Shown here: positions 29,743 to 37,330 of the stretch, in pieces
How positions within the stretch are numbered: position 1 is the first letter of the stretch
How the letters are laid out: each line of letters begins with the position of its first letter
Origin: Leisingera aquimarina DSM 24565
GTDB taxonomy: Bacteria; Pseudomonadota; Alphaproteobacteria; Rhodobacterales; Rhodobacteraceae
Length of the DNA: 64,000 nt
Direction of reading: 5' to 3'
Assembly: GCF_000473165.1 (NCBI RefSeq)
Contig: NZ_KI421504.1
Coordinates: forward strand, 806,596-870,595
Notes under the pieces: generated by a model
Seen by the model: the letters and a program-made list of their open reading frames with translations, nothing else
The model's database searches: none
What the model was told of the DNA's origin: nothing
Translations under genes and position numbers: made by a program

Positions 29743-30254
29743 CAGTTGCTGCCGCCGTCCGGGTTAAGGATTGTTTTCACCCGGCCGGCCATTTTGGCGG
29801 TGCCTGAGGTCAGGCTCACCTCGAGTCGGTTAGAGGCCAGGGTGCCGCTTTTCTGGTTCAGCAGAACATTGCCGGTCATAACGATGGTGCCCTGGTCGAT
29901 GGTGTATTCAGCGCGTTGTGCCTCGGCGGCGTCCGGGCCGCTGACCAGCACCACATTGCCAGTGGCTTCCAGCCGTTCAATGCCGGCCTTGGCACCTGTT
30001 TCGCCAGCGGTTTTGTAGATTACCAAAACTTTGTCTGCAGACAGCCGCATAATGCCCTGAATAATGAGCACATTGCCGGTAAACTCCGCCGAGCCATTTG
30101 CTTGGTTAACTGCCAGATTGTCGGCGGTGACTTCAACCGGCTGGCTGGGGTCAGCCTTGACAGCGCCAAAAGCGACGGAGGCCGTCTGCGCCGCCGCGAG
30201 GCCGGGAAATACCGCGAGCGGCAGGCAAAAAATCAATGCGCGCAAATAGGACAC
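29742..30254 (-). CDS. lptA: LPS transport protein LptA (OstA-like)
   Basis: A 170-residue periplasmic protein with a signal peptide ([20 protein letters not shown]) and an OstA/LptA jellyroll domain ([20 protein letters not shown] and the repeat [20 protein letters not shown]). It bridges the inner and outer membrane for lipopolysaccharide. It starts 3 bases after lptC and overlaps lptB, so the three form one unit. Confidence 0.92.
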   Translation of the reverse strand: MSYLRALIFCLPLAVFPGLAAAQTASVAFGAVKADPSQPVEVTADNLAVNQANGSAEFTGNVLIIQGIMRLSADKVLVIYKTAGETGAKAGIERLEATGNVVLVSGPDAAEAQRAEYTIDQGTIVMTGNVLLNQKSGTLASNRLEVSLTSGTAKMAGRVKTILNPDGGSN

Positions 30255-30257
30255 AGG

Positions 30258-30857
30258 CTATCTTTCCGGTTTCTGGGGATCATATAGCAGCTTAACCCCG
30301 TTTTTGAACAGCATATGGATCGGTCCGCCCTCGGTTTTTACGCCGATCCGCATTTTACCTGCGGTCAACTCGCCGATTGGGCCTGTCGCACGGACTGATC
30401 CGGGACTGTCGGCTTCCAACCCGCTAAGCGCTGTGTTCAGCTCTTCGGTCTCGACAATCAGCCCGTCTGCGGAGGTGATAGTCACATTGCCTGTAAATCG
30501 TGCCATGTCCCGGCCTGGGTGGATCGCACCGCTTTCCGATTTAAGCGTGATCCTGCCGCCCTCAGCCAAGTCGAATTCAGCGGAAAGGTCGCTGGCAACA
30601 GCGGGTGTGCCGTCGCCGCCCGGACGGGCGAGCGCAGCAGTGACCATAATTTCATCGCCCTGGGCGGTGGTGCCGGAAAAGAATGGGGCAGTGACTTGCT
30701 GGCCCTTCATCCGGTCTTCGATTTCCTTTTGAGCAAAGGGGATCACCGCGTCGGTGTTCACGCCGCGGGAGATCAGGAACATGGTGGACATCAGAACCAG
30801 TGCGGCCAGCGGCAGCAGCACCTTAAGATAGGCAACGGCTCTGGAGTAGCTGTCCAT
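30258..30857 (-). CDS. lptC: LPS export protein LptC
   Basis: A 199-residue protein with an N-terminal transmembrane helix (AYLKVLLPLAALVLMSTMF, residues ~8-27) and a periplasmic beta-jellyroll of the LptC family (DRMKGQQVTAPFFSGTTAQ; GPIGELTAGKMRIG). It anchors the Lpt bridge at the inner membrane. The start at 30857 gives a short cytoplasmic tail; a longer frame to 30905 overlaps kdsD. Confidence 0.88.
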   Translation of the reverse strand: MDSYSRAVAYLKVLLPLAALVLMSTMFLISRGVNTDAVIPFAQKEIEDRMKGQQVTAPFFSGTTAQGDEIMVTAALARPGGDGTPAVASDLSAEFDLAEGGRITLKSESGAIHPGRDMARFTGNVTITSADGLIVETEELNTALSGLEADSPGSVRATGPIGELTAGKMRIGVKTEGGPIHMLFKNGVKLLYDPQKPER

Positions 30858-30880
30858 GTTTTTGCTCCCCCGGCCTTGCG

Positions 30881-31849
30881 TCAGCCCAGGCCTGCGCGCA
30901 GGCAATCGTGGATGTGCAACAGGCCCTCAGCCTTGCCGCCATTGTCCGGATCAACCACGAACAAGCAGGTGATCTTGCGCTGGTTCATCACGGCGACGGC
31001 CTCCTGGGCCATGGCTCCAGGGGCGATTGAAGCAGGGTTTGCGGTCATGACCTCGGCGGAAGACTTGTCCAGCAGGCCGTCCATGTGGCGGCGCAAATCG
31101 CCGTCTGTTATGATGCCGGCCAAGGATCCGTCTGCGGCAGCCACACCTGCCACTCCAAATCCCTTCTGGCTGATTTCGATCAGCGCATCTGACATCGGCG
31201 TGTCCTCAGTGACAAGCGGCAGGGCGTCGCCAGCGTGCATCAGGTCGCGCACCTTGCTGAGCTGCGCCCCCAGTTTTCCGCCTGGGTGGAAGTCGCGGAA
31301 GTTTTCCGGGCGGAAATCCCGGTGTTTCATCAGTGCAATAGCCAACGCATCGCCCATTGCCAGTGTCAGGGTGGTTGAAATTGAGGGCACCATGCCAAAT
31401 CCGCAGGCCTCGCCCAGCGAGGGGATTTGCAGGTGCACATCCGCTTGCTTCATCAGGGTGCTGTCCATCTTACTCGACAGGCCAATGAGGGGAATGCCGA
31501 AGCGGCGGGTGAAAACCAGCAGATTGGCCAGCTCCGGCGCCTCGCCTGAGTTGGAGATCGCCAGCACCACATCGCCTTCGGAGAGCATTCCCAGATCCCC
31601 ATGGCTGGCCTCTGCCGGGTGCACGAAATAGGCTGGCGTACCGGTGGAGGCCAGGGTGGCAGCGATCTTGTGGCCGATATGACCGGACTTACCGATGCCG
31701 CTGACGATGATGCGGCCCTTGGCCTGCAGTATCAGCTGCACCGCTTCGGCAAAGCGTTCGTCCAGGCCTTCGGCCAGGGTGTCCAGCGCCCTGGCTTCAT
31801 CGGTGATCACCTGCCGTGCGGTGACGAGGAGTTTTTCTGTGTCAGTCAT
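30881..31849 (-). CDS. kdsD: Arabinose-5-phosphate isomerase (KdsD/KpsF)
   Basis: A 322-residue enzyme that converts ribulose-5-phosphate to arabinose-5-phosphate, the first committed step to Kdo. The N-terminal SIS domain has VSGIGKSGHIGHKIAATL and LAISNSGEAPEL; two C-terminal CBS domains follow (DALPLVTEDTPMSDALIEI). It overlaps the RNase D-like gene by four bases and precedes lptC. Together with kdsB it supplies CMP-Kdo. Confidence 0.94.
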   Translation of the reverse strand: MTDTEKLLVTARQVITDEARALDTLAEGLDERFAEAVQLILQAKGRIIVSGIGKSGHIGHKIAATLASTGTPAYFVHPAEASHGDLGMLSEGDVVLAISNSGEAPELANLLVFTRRFGIPLIGLSSKMDSTLMKQADVHLQIPSLGEACGFGMVPSISTTLTLAMGDALAIALMKHRDFRPENFRDFHPGGKLGAQLSKVRDLMHAGDALPLVTEDTPMSDALIEISQKGFGVAGVAAADGSLAGIITDGDLRRHMDGLLDKSSAEVMTANPASIAPGAMAQEAVAVMNQRKITCLFVVDPDNGGKAEGLLHIHDCLRAGLG

Positions 31850-32460
31850 GAGTGGGCAAAGATGTCGATTTCGGGCCAGCCGGCCAGGTCCAGCTTGGCA
31901 CGCATGGGGAGGAAGTCAAAGCAGGCTTGCGCCATTTCGGTGCGGCTCTCGCGGGCCAGGCGCTTGTCCAGCGCCTTACGCAGCTTGTGCAGGTGGAGCA
32001 CGTCGGAGGCGGCATACTCAAGCTGTGCTTCGGTCAGTTCCTCTGCGCCCCAGTCGCTCATCTGCTGCTGTTTGGATATGTCGACGGCCAAAAGTTCCTG
32101 GGTCAGGTTCTTCAACCCGTGCCGGTCTGTATAAGTGCGGACCAGGCGGCTGGCGATCTTGGTGCAATAAACCGGTGCGGCGAGGGCGCCAAAGGCGTGG
32201 TGCATCGCAGCAATATCGAAACGGCCGAAATGGAACAGCTTCAGCACATTCGGATCTTCCAGCATCCGGCACAGGTTGGGGGCCGCGGTCTGGCCCTTTT
32301 CGACCTGCACGATGTGGGCATTGCCGTCACCACCCGACATCTGAATCACGCAGAGCCGGTCACGGTGCGGATTCAGCCCCATGGTCTCGCAGTCAATTGC
32401 GACAACGGGACCGAGATCCAGCCCGTCGGGCAGGTCGTTCTTGTACAGGTGGTTGGCCAC
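31846..32460 (-). CDS. Ribonuclease D-like 3'-5' exonuclease
   Basis: A 204-residue DEDD-family exonuclease without the HRDC domains of full-length RNase D, the short form usual in alphaproteobacteria. Metal residues are visible in VVAIDCETMGL, KLFHFGRFDIAAM and QLEYAASDVLHLHKL. The start is GTG at 32460 with an AAGGGAA site; upstream in-frame sequence has no family similarity. It should trim RNA 3' ends. It overlaps the kdsD start by four bases. Confidence 0.9.
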   Translation of the reverse strand: MANHLYKNDLPDGLDLGPVVAIDCETMGLNPHRDRLCVIQMSGGDGNAHIVQVEKGQTAAPNLCRMLEDPNVLKLFHFGRFDIAAMHHAFGALAAPVYCTKIASRLVRTYTDRHGLKNLTQELLAVDISKQQQMSDWGAEELTEAQLEYAASDVLHLHKLRKALDKRLARESRTEMAQACFDFLPMRAKLDLAGWPEIDIFAHS

Positions 32461-32620
32461 TGGAATTCCCTTTTGCTGATCAACGCGCCCACAGGTGCTG
32501 GAGTGGAGATAGGCGCTTTGGCGGCCAAACTCAACTGCAGCAGGGCAAGCTGGTTTACGCGGGAAGAAGCAAATTTTCACACACGGCACAGGGAAACAAC
32601 TGAATGCACATGTCTGGTGA

Positions 32621-32638
32621 AATGGTGCTCAGGAGAAG
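32621..32638. repeat. Putative attachment site: imperfect copy of the tRNA-Leu 3' end
   Basis: These 18 bases match 35045-35062, the 3' end of the first tRNA-Leu gene, at 16 of 18 positions (differences at 32629 and 32637) and in the same orientation. An integrase fragment starts about 120 bases inside. This is the geometry of an att repeat left by insertion at a tRNA 3' end. Confidence 0.6.
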
Positions 32639-32756
32639 CACCACTGATCACGAGGAGTGATTTCCGTGGTCGAGCGTGTTTACCCACATTCACTGCGGAA
32701 AACGCCGCTTCCGGACCGGAAGGCGGCAGGTCGTGGAAAAGCCCCTGTGGGGCAGA

Positions 32757-32960
32757 ATGATTGCAACCGAGAACACTTGCATTGACGGTGTAGAGCGCCG
32801 TGGTCGGGTATATTACATGCGGTTCCGAGTGCCAGTGAAGTTCGCTGAAGTTGAGACACGGCGAGAAATCAATCAGACTCTGGGAACCCAGGACTACGAC
32901 GAGGCTATGGCGCGCTTCGCGCTAAAGAAGAGAGCCTTCAAAAGGACTGGGAAGCCCGGT
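32757..32960 (+). pseudogene. Tyrosine-recombinase integrase, N-terminal fragment
   Basis: ATG at 32757 opens a frame with CIDGVERRGRVYYMRFRVP followed by REINQTLGTQDYDEAMARFA. This looks like the N-terminal DNA-binding part of phage-type integrases. After about 65 residues the similarity ends where the IS3 remnant begins, so the catalytic domain is gone. It is the likely recombinase of the tRNA-Leu island. Confidence 0.7.
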
Positions 32961-32994
32961 TGTCGCGCGGAGGCATACTGGAGGGGCATCCGGT

Positions 32995-33129
32995 GTGTTC
33001 GAGCGTGGCAGCAAGAAAGGCCCGGAGATCGACGAAGAGCAGGGTAAAGAACTGCACGCCAAGATCGGGGAGCTGGCAGTTGCCAACGATTTTTTGCCAC
33101 GAAAGCGCAAGCCGCGGATCGGCAAGTGA
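32995..33129 (+). pseudogene. IS3 orfA, C-terminal part
   Basis: The frame reads FERGSKKGPEIDEEQGKELH, then AKIGELAVANDFLPRKRKP, ending at TGA 33127-33129. This is the leucine-rich C-terminal end of IS3-family OrfA. The helix-turn-helix N-terminus is missing. Confidence 0.8.
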
Positions 33130-33892
33130 GGCGCAAAATGGTCGAACCTGCCAATCCTGAGCTGTCTACCGGCAAGCAATGCAGGCTGCTGTCGATCCCG
33201 CGGCCGTCGTTCTATTACACGCCCAAGGGCGAAACGGCTCTGAACCTGATGCTGATGCGGCAAATCGATGAGCAGTTCCTGGAAACACCGTTCTTCGGTG
33301 TTCGCCAAATGACCTGGCACCTGCGGAGCGAAGGCCATCTGGTGAACGAGAAACGCATCCGCCGTTTGATGCGGCTCATGGGCCTGATGCCGGTCTATCA
33401 GAAGCCCAACATCAGCAAGGCGGCAAAGGGACACAAGACATACCCCTATCTGTTGCGCGGTCTGCGCGGCCGGCATCACCTACCTGCCCCTCTCGGCGGA
33501 TTGCTTCGCAATCGCCTGCCGGGCAATGGATGCGCAAGGGGTTCCTGTATTTGGTGGCGGTCATTGACTGGCACACGCGCAAGGTGCTGGCCTGGCGCAT
33601 CTCGAATACGCTGGAAGCCGGCTTCTGCGTCGAGGCGCTGAACGAGGCAATCCACCGCTTCGGCCCGCCCGGCATCATGAACACCGATCAGGGCTCGCAA
33701 TTCACCTCCTTCGCCTGGACAGACCGGCTGCACCGGGCTGGCGTGCGCATCTCGATGGACGGTAAAGGCCGGTTCCTTGATAACATCTTCGTGGAACGGC
33801 TATGGCGGCCGCTGAAATACGAATGCGTCTACCTGCAGGCTTGGGAAACCGGATCTGAGGCAAGGGCGGGCGTCGGAAAGTGGGTGGAATGA
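33126..33892 (+). pseudogene. IS3 orfB transposase, interrupted and truncated
   Basis: Starting at the GTG that overlaps orfA, the product matches IS3-type integrase-core transposases (KQCRLLSIPRPSFYYTPKGE, RQIDEQFLETPFFGVRQMTW, HKTYPYLLRGLR). Then about 30 bases are missing around the first catalytic Asp, and a 40-base hairpin element is inserted at 33486-33525. The rest is readable in another frame from 33530 (MRKGFLYLVAVIDWHTRKV, MNTDQGSQFTSFAWTDRL, FVERLWRPLKYECVYL) to a stop at 33892, before the normal C-terminus. It is non-functional. Confidence 0.88.
33486..33525 (+). repeat. Palindromic mini-element inserted in IS3 orfB
   Basis: Between ITYLP and MRKGFLYL, adjacent in intact orfB, sits a 40-base element. 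It begins GCCCCTCTCGGC (33486-33497) and ends CGCCTGCCGGGCA (33513-33525), the same outer arms as at 53730-53771. Predicted fold: outer GCCC/GGGC, inner GGC/GCC with one bulged base, then a perfect 6-bp stem GATTGC/GCAATC with loop TTC. Only the core stem and the bulged base differ from the other copy. Confidence 0.75.
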
Positions 33893-33959
33893 CACCTGCA
33901 CAGAAACTAAGATTGGCCGCGTAAAATTCTACGACCAAGCCCTCGCAAAAATGGGGGGA

Positions 33960-34490
33960 TTACCTTGGCTTTCCCCGCCCCTTGGGTTCAGAAAGTACTG
34001 ATCAACCAAAAGGGCTTGGGCGGCCTGAATACCGAAGCTCGCGACGTCACAGGCCGCGCGCTCAGCATTAGAGCTCTTCTGCCAGGCCTTCTCGTCTTCG
34101 AGCTTGGTGAAGCCCTCCTGCGAAATGACCATCTTCTTGCGCAGGGGGGGCGCGGGACACGGACTCGGCGATAACCGGATGACTGATAATCGAAGACCTT
34201 GCTCTTTTTGCGGTCGTCGCTCGAACCGTATTCCGAGTAGAGGCAGACGATATCGCGGGTGTCCTGCTCACTGACGCGGCGGCGTTTGTTTCCCTCTGAT
34301 TTGCGCAGCGGCTCGAACATCTCGGTGGCATTGATTAGCTGGACCTTGCCTTGGCGATGTTCGGGCTTCTTGTTTGAGAGAATCCAGGTGTAAGTGCCGA
34401 TGCCGGTGCGGAAGAATATCTCTTGGGGCAGAGCGATGATGGCTTCGACCACGTCGCTTTCGAGCAGGTGGCGTCGGATCTCGGATTAGG
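33960..34490 (-). pseudogene. Type I restriction-modification HsdM, C-terminal fragment
   Basis: On the minus strand from ~34490 the frame reads SEIRRHLLESDVVEAIIALP, then FFRTGIGTYTWILSNKKPEH and INATEMFEPLRKSEGNKRRR, the C-terminal part of N6-adenine methylase subunits. A C7 run near 34150 shifts the frame; similarity resumes as MVISQEGFTKLEDEKAWQKS and fades near 33960. The catalytic NPPF region lies in the missing N-terminal half. This is a relic of a restriction system in the tRNA-Leu island. Confidence 0.8.
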
Positions 34491-34612
34491 GCTCCTTGAA
34501 GCTTCGGCAGGAAGCCACTCTGCCATGCTGTCAGACTGTTTGCGGATAGGAGAATGTACCACGGGCTTTAAGTGGGCTGAATGAGGACAACACATAGCTG
34601 GTTCTGCATTCC

Positions 34613-34798
34613 TCAAGCGGCGTTCTTTCGCGCCAGCTGGCGGATGCGTTCATACTCTGTTTCTGTGCTTTCGTGCGCTGCAGTCTGCTGTTTAAGGTGG
34701 AGAACTATAGGCACGTAACCCTCCCCATCTGAACGCTCCGAAACGACTTGGATCATGAAGTCAAAGGCCTGCTTCAGGCCTGAGATAGACGGTTTCAT
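34613..34798 (-). CDS. Small hypothetical protein, 61 aa
   Basis: ATG at 34798 has a strong GGAGG site with 4-5 base spacing, and the frame runs 61 codons. The product (MKPSISGLKQAFDFMIQVVS, then a hydrophilic half with HLKQQTAAHESTETEYERIR) is predicted to be mainly helical. I do not recognise it. It is the only apparently intact gene in the tRNA-Leu island. Confidence 0.5.
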   Translation of the reverse strand: MKPSISGLKQAFDFMIQVVSERSDGEGYVPIVLHLKQQTAAHESTETEYERIRQLARKNAA

Positions 34799-34998
34799 AT
34801 TGCCTCCGGTTTTGATTTTGCCGGAAGGAAGTCGGTGCATGTCGTGATAGCCGGAAACCAGCCCGCGCATGGACTTTGGCGCCATGAGTTAATTGAGCAG
34901 GAGTATGTATGGAGGAGGTCAGTGTCTGCCATGTGGACGAAGAGCCTGGTTTCGCACTCTGCGGGGCAGTTTGTGTGGCAACTTCTAGCGCCGCAAAC

Positions 34999-35035
34999 AA
35001 AAAACCCTCGAGAACCGAAGTTTTCGAGGGTTTTT
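34999..35035 (-). terminator. Terminator of tRNA-Leu, first copy
   Basis: A 12-bp stem (35000-35011 with 35024-35035) that on the minus strand ends in a T run, located just past the tRNA 3' end. Confidence 0.88.
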
Positions 35036-35046
35036 GGGCTTGACAA

Positions 35047-35133
35047 TGGTGCCCAGGAGAGGACTCGAACCTCCACGTCCATACGGACACTAGCACCTGA
35101 AGCTAGCGCGTCTACCAATTCCGCCACCTGGGC
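35047..35133 (-). tRNA. tRNA-Leu(CAG), first copy
   Basis: The 87-nt minus-strand sequence folds as a class II tRNA: acceptor GCCCAGG, D arm, anticodon stem CTAGC/GCTAG with loop TTCAGGT (anticodon CAG, reading CUG), a long variable arm, T arm GTTCGAGTC, and encoded CCA. It is identical to the copy at 38918-39004. It is the likely target of the integrase remnant at 32757. Confidence 0.97.
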
Positions 35134-35150
35134 AGGTGTCGTGGGACCGG

Positions 35151-35179
35151 CGTATAAGCGGAGTCGCAGGCAGCGTCAA
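35151..35179 (-). promoter_or_regulatory. Promoter of tRNA-Leu, first copy
   Basis: On the minus strand: -35 TTGACG (35179-35174), 17-base spacer, -10 TATACG (35156-35151), 17 bases before the mature tRNA 5' end. The second tRNA-Leu copy has the same two boxes and spacing. Confidence 0.8.
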
Positions 35180-35582
35180 ATGAAAATGGACCAGCCTGCC
35201 TGGCAAAACCCGCGCATCATTGATCGCGGCCGCGTGGTACAGAAGCTAAGACGGGTAGCTGTGAAATTTCGGACTAGTGCACAAGTCGGAGCGGCTTGTG
35301 AGCATGACGATCAGTGATGGCAAGAAATATAGACAATACAAAGCCTGGCCCTCACTGTTGAAGGGGCTTGTCACCAGTCGGTCAAATTAGGTGTGTGACG
35401 TCGGTATCGGTTATATTACAATGCGGCACGTGTATCCTTCCCACGTCGCGAACATAGATTGCTAGTTCCTATACCAAGGCGCTGGGGAAGTGTTGCACAT
35501 GTACTTTGCGAAGGAGTTCCCGTGTACCTGGGTGGGCATTGTTGCCTTATGCCAATTTGCAGTGCGGGCAGCGGAGGATTTT
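35180..35582. other. Intergenic stretch with no gene recognised
   Basis: About 400 bases between the tRNA-Leu promoter and the tRNA-Thr 3' end. Frames on both strands are short and lack plausible ribosome sites. I see no repeat or structured RNA in it. Its base composition is less GC-rich than the neighbours, which may mark it as part of a mobile or decayed region. Confidence 0.5.
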
Positions 35583-35658
35583 TGGTGCCGGTGATAGGAC
35601 TCGAACCTACGACCCCATCATTACGAATGACGTGCTCTACCAGCTGAGCTACACCGGC
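35583..35658 (-). tRNA. tRNA-Thr(CGT)
   Basis: A 76-nt cloverleaf on the minus strand: acceptor GCCGGTG, D arm AGCTCAGCTGGTAGAGC, anticodon stem CGTCA/TGATG (one wobble pair) with loop TTCGTAA (anticodon CGT, reading ACG), T arm GGTTCGAGTCC and encoded CCA. Confidence 0.96.
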
Positions 35659-35696
35659 GCTGTTTTCTGCCTGCCACTGAAAACAGTGCTACCCGT

Positions 35697-36749
35697 TTAA
35701 ACACTGCTTGAATGCCGTGCAAGTGGGGATCCTGCGGGTTTTTCTGGTTTCCCTCGGGCAGCGCAGGTGGTGCTGGGCAGCTCGCCAAACCGGTCGCGGT
35801 AGAGCTGGGAAAACCGGCCTAAGTGAGAAAAGCCGCAGTCATATGCAATGCTGCTGACCGGCGTTTCAGGGGGCCGGGACAACAGCAGATAGTGAGCCAG
35901 ATCCAACCGCAAATCGCGCAGATACGCCACCGGCGTTAAACCATAGGCCTGACGGAACCCGGTTTGCAGGGTGCGGATGCTGCATCCTGCCTCGGCAGCT
36001 ATTTCTAAGACGGTTAAGGGATCTTCTGCATGCGCGTGAAGGAAGTCCCGCGCACGTCGGACTTGTTGGCTGCTGCCGGCCGCTGCTCGCGGCGACAGAA
36101 GATGGCGGATGTTGCTTTGCTGATGGGTCAGGAATCCCAGGATCAGCTGCTCTTCGATCAATCTTTGCTGTAGAGGGCTCCAGGTACCGAACCCTGCCTG
36201 CGCGTCGGTGGCGTGGACACAGGCGGCAAATTGACATGCCCAACGGTGCAAAGGCCCTGCCGAAACGGGAACTGCAATGTTGAAAATCACGGCTTCGGCC
36301 AAAGCAAGCCCGGCAGCGCGTTCCGCGGTTTCATGCAACGCTTTCCGGTCGATCTGCAAAAGCAGCATCCGGCAATCTGCATGCCAGGTCATCCGTGTGG
36401 CCCGTGTCGGATTCAGCACAGTGGCCATGCGGCAGTCCGAAACCTCGGTTTCTGCGCCGTTATTCACCTGCGCCTGGCCGTCGATGGGTATCTGCACCAG
36501 ATAGAAATCCTGCAGCTCGCCGGGGTCAATCTGCACGGTGGATCCATAGCTGAGGTAATTTAGAGAGAGGCTCTGTCCGCAGACATGGTTGTGGCGGGTG
36601 CCAAAGCTTCGGGCCTGCCCTGCCGGTTCCAGCCGGTGATCGCAGAATTTTTGCGCGACAAGCGAGCGCGCTTCATCAATATCGCTGCTGTGGAATTGCC
36701 GCCACGCGCGCAAGGGCTCGCGCCTGGTTGATACCTGTTGTGTGGTCAT
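35697..36749 (-). CDS. AraC-family transcriptional regulator
   Basis: A 350-residue regulator with an N-terminal ligand/cupin-like domain and a C-terminal AraC DNA-binding domain of two helix-turn-helix motifs: LTVLEIAAEAGCSIRTLQTG and SSIAYDCGFSHLGRFSQLYR. The FGELPST end is typical. It is divergent from the cupin and flavin-monooxygenase genes across 126 bases, so it probably controls them in response to an unknown ligand. Confidence 0.9.
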   Translation of the reverse strand: MTTQQVSTRREPLRAWRQFHSSDIDEARSLVAQKFCDHRLEPAGQARSFGTRHNHVCGQSLSLNYLSYGSTVQIDPGELQDFYLVQIPIDGQAQVNNGAETEVSDCRMATVLNPTRATRMTWHADCRMLLLQIDRKALHETAERAAGLALAEAVIFNIAVPVSAGPLHRWACQFAACVHATDAQAGFGTWSPLQQRLIEEQLILGFLTHQQSNIRHLLSPRAAAGSSQQVRRARDFLHAHAEDPLTVLEIAAEAGCSIRTLQTGFRQAYGLTPVAYLRDLRLDLAHYLLLSRPPETPVSSIAYDCGFSHLGRFSQLYRDRFGELPSTTCAARGKPEKPAGSPLARHSSSV

Positions 36750-36875
36750 TAGTTCAGCCTAACACGGTTGCCCGATCAGGCAACTGTGGCAGCCTGCGCT
36801 ATTTTTGCGCATTTTGGATAATCCTTTTGCGGGGCCGCCCCTAGGCTGGAAGGCAGAGACAAAAGGGAGAAAAGC

Positions 36876-37319
36876 ATGGCTTTGGATCAGGGAATAACCA
36901 AGGCGGCCGACGGGCTGGAGGGCCTGTCCTGGAACGTAGTTGGTCACACCTATACGCCCAAGCTGCATAGCGAGAACGCATTCATCTGGCACGCGCTGAT
37001 TCCGGATGGCACATTTGTGCCGCCGCATATCCATCCCGCGCAGGACGAGTGGATCACTCTGCTGGAGGGCGCGCTGGAGGTGGAATTTGACGGTATTGTC
37101 CATCGGGCCGGGCCAGGAGATACCGTGCGGATGCCGATGGGCGTAGCGCATGGCATCTTCAATCGCTCAGGCGCTTCGTCCTCTTGCGTGTTTGGCGTCG
37201 CGCCTTCCGGTAAGCTGTATGAATTGTTTTGCGTGCTGGACGGTGTGACCGATCCGGAAGAACTGGTGCGGCTTTCGGCGCTGCATGAGGTCGACTTTCT
37301 GCCGCCCCCGGCGGAGTGA
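36876..37319 (+). CDS. Single-domain cupin protein
   Basis: A 147-residue beta-barrel with both cupin motifs complete: PPHIHPAQDEWITLLEG (HxH-x4-E-x6-G) and GDTVRMPMGVAHGIFN (G-x5-PxG-x2-H-x3-N). The two histidines, the glutamate and the last histidine can bind a metal, so it may be an enzyme such as a dioxygenase or isomerase rather than only a binding protein. It starts the operon with the flavin monooxygenase gene and is divergent from araC. Confidence 0.85.
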   Translation: MALDQGITKAADGLEGLSWNVVGHTYTPKLHSENAFIWHALIPDGTFVPPHIHPAQDEWITLLEGALEVEFDGIVHRAGPGDTVRMPMGVAHGIFNRSGASSSCVFGVAPSGKLYELFCVLDGVTDPEELVRLSALHEVDFLPPPAE

Positions 37320-37330
37320 AGGAGCGGGAC

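Larger units (their letters stand above)
32990..33892 (+). mobile_element. IS3-family insertion sequence remnant
   Basis: It contains the 3' end of orfA (32995-33129) and most of orfB (33126-33892), overlapping at GTGA as is usual for IS3. The 5' part of orfA, the 3' end of orfB and both terminal repeats are not recognisable. It truncates the integrase fragment at its left. Confidence 0.85.
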
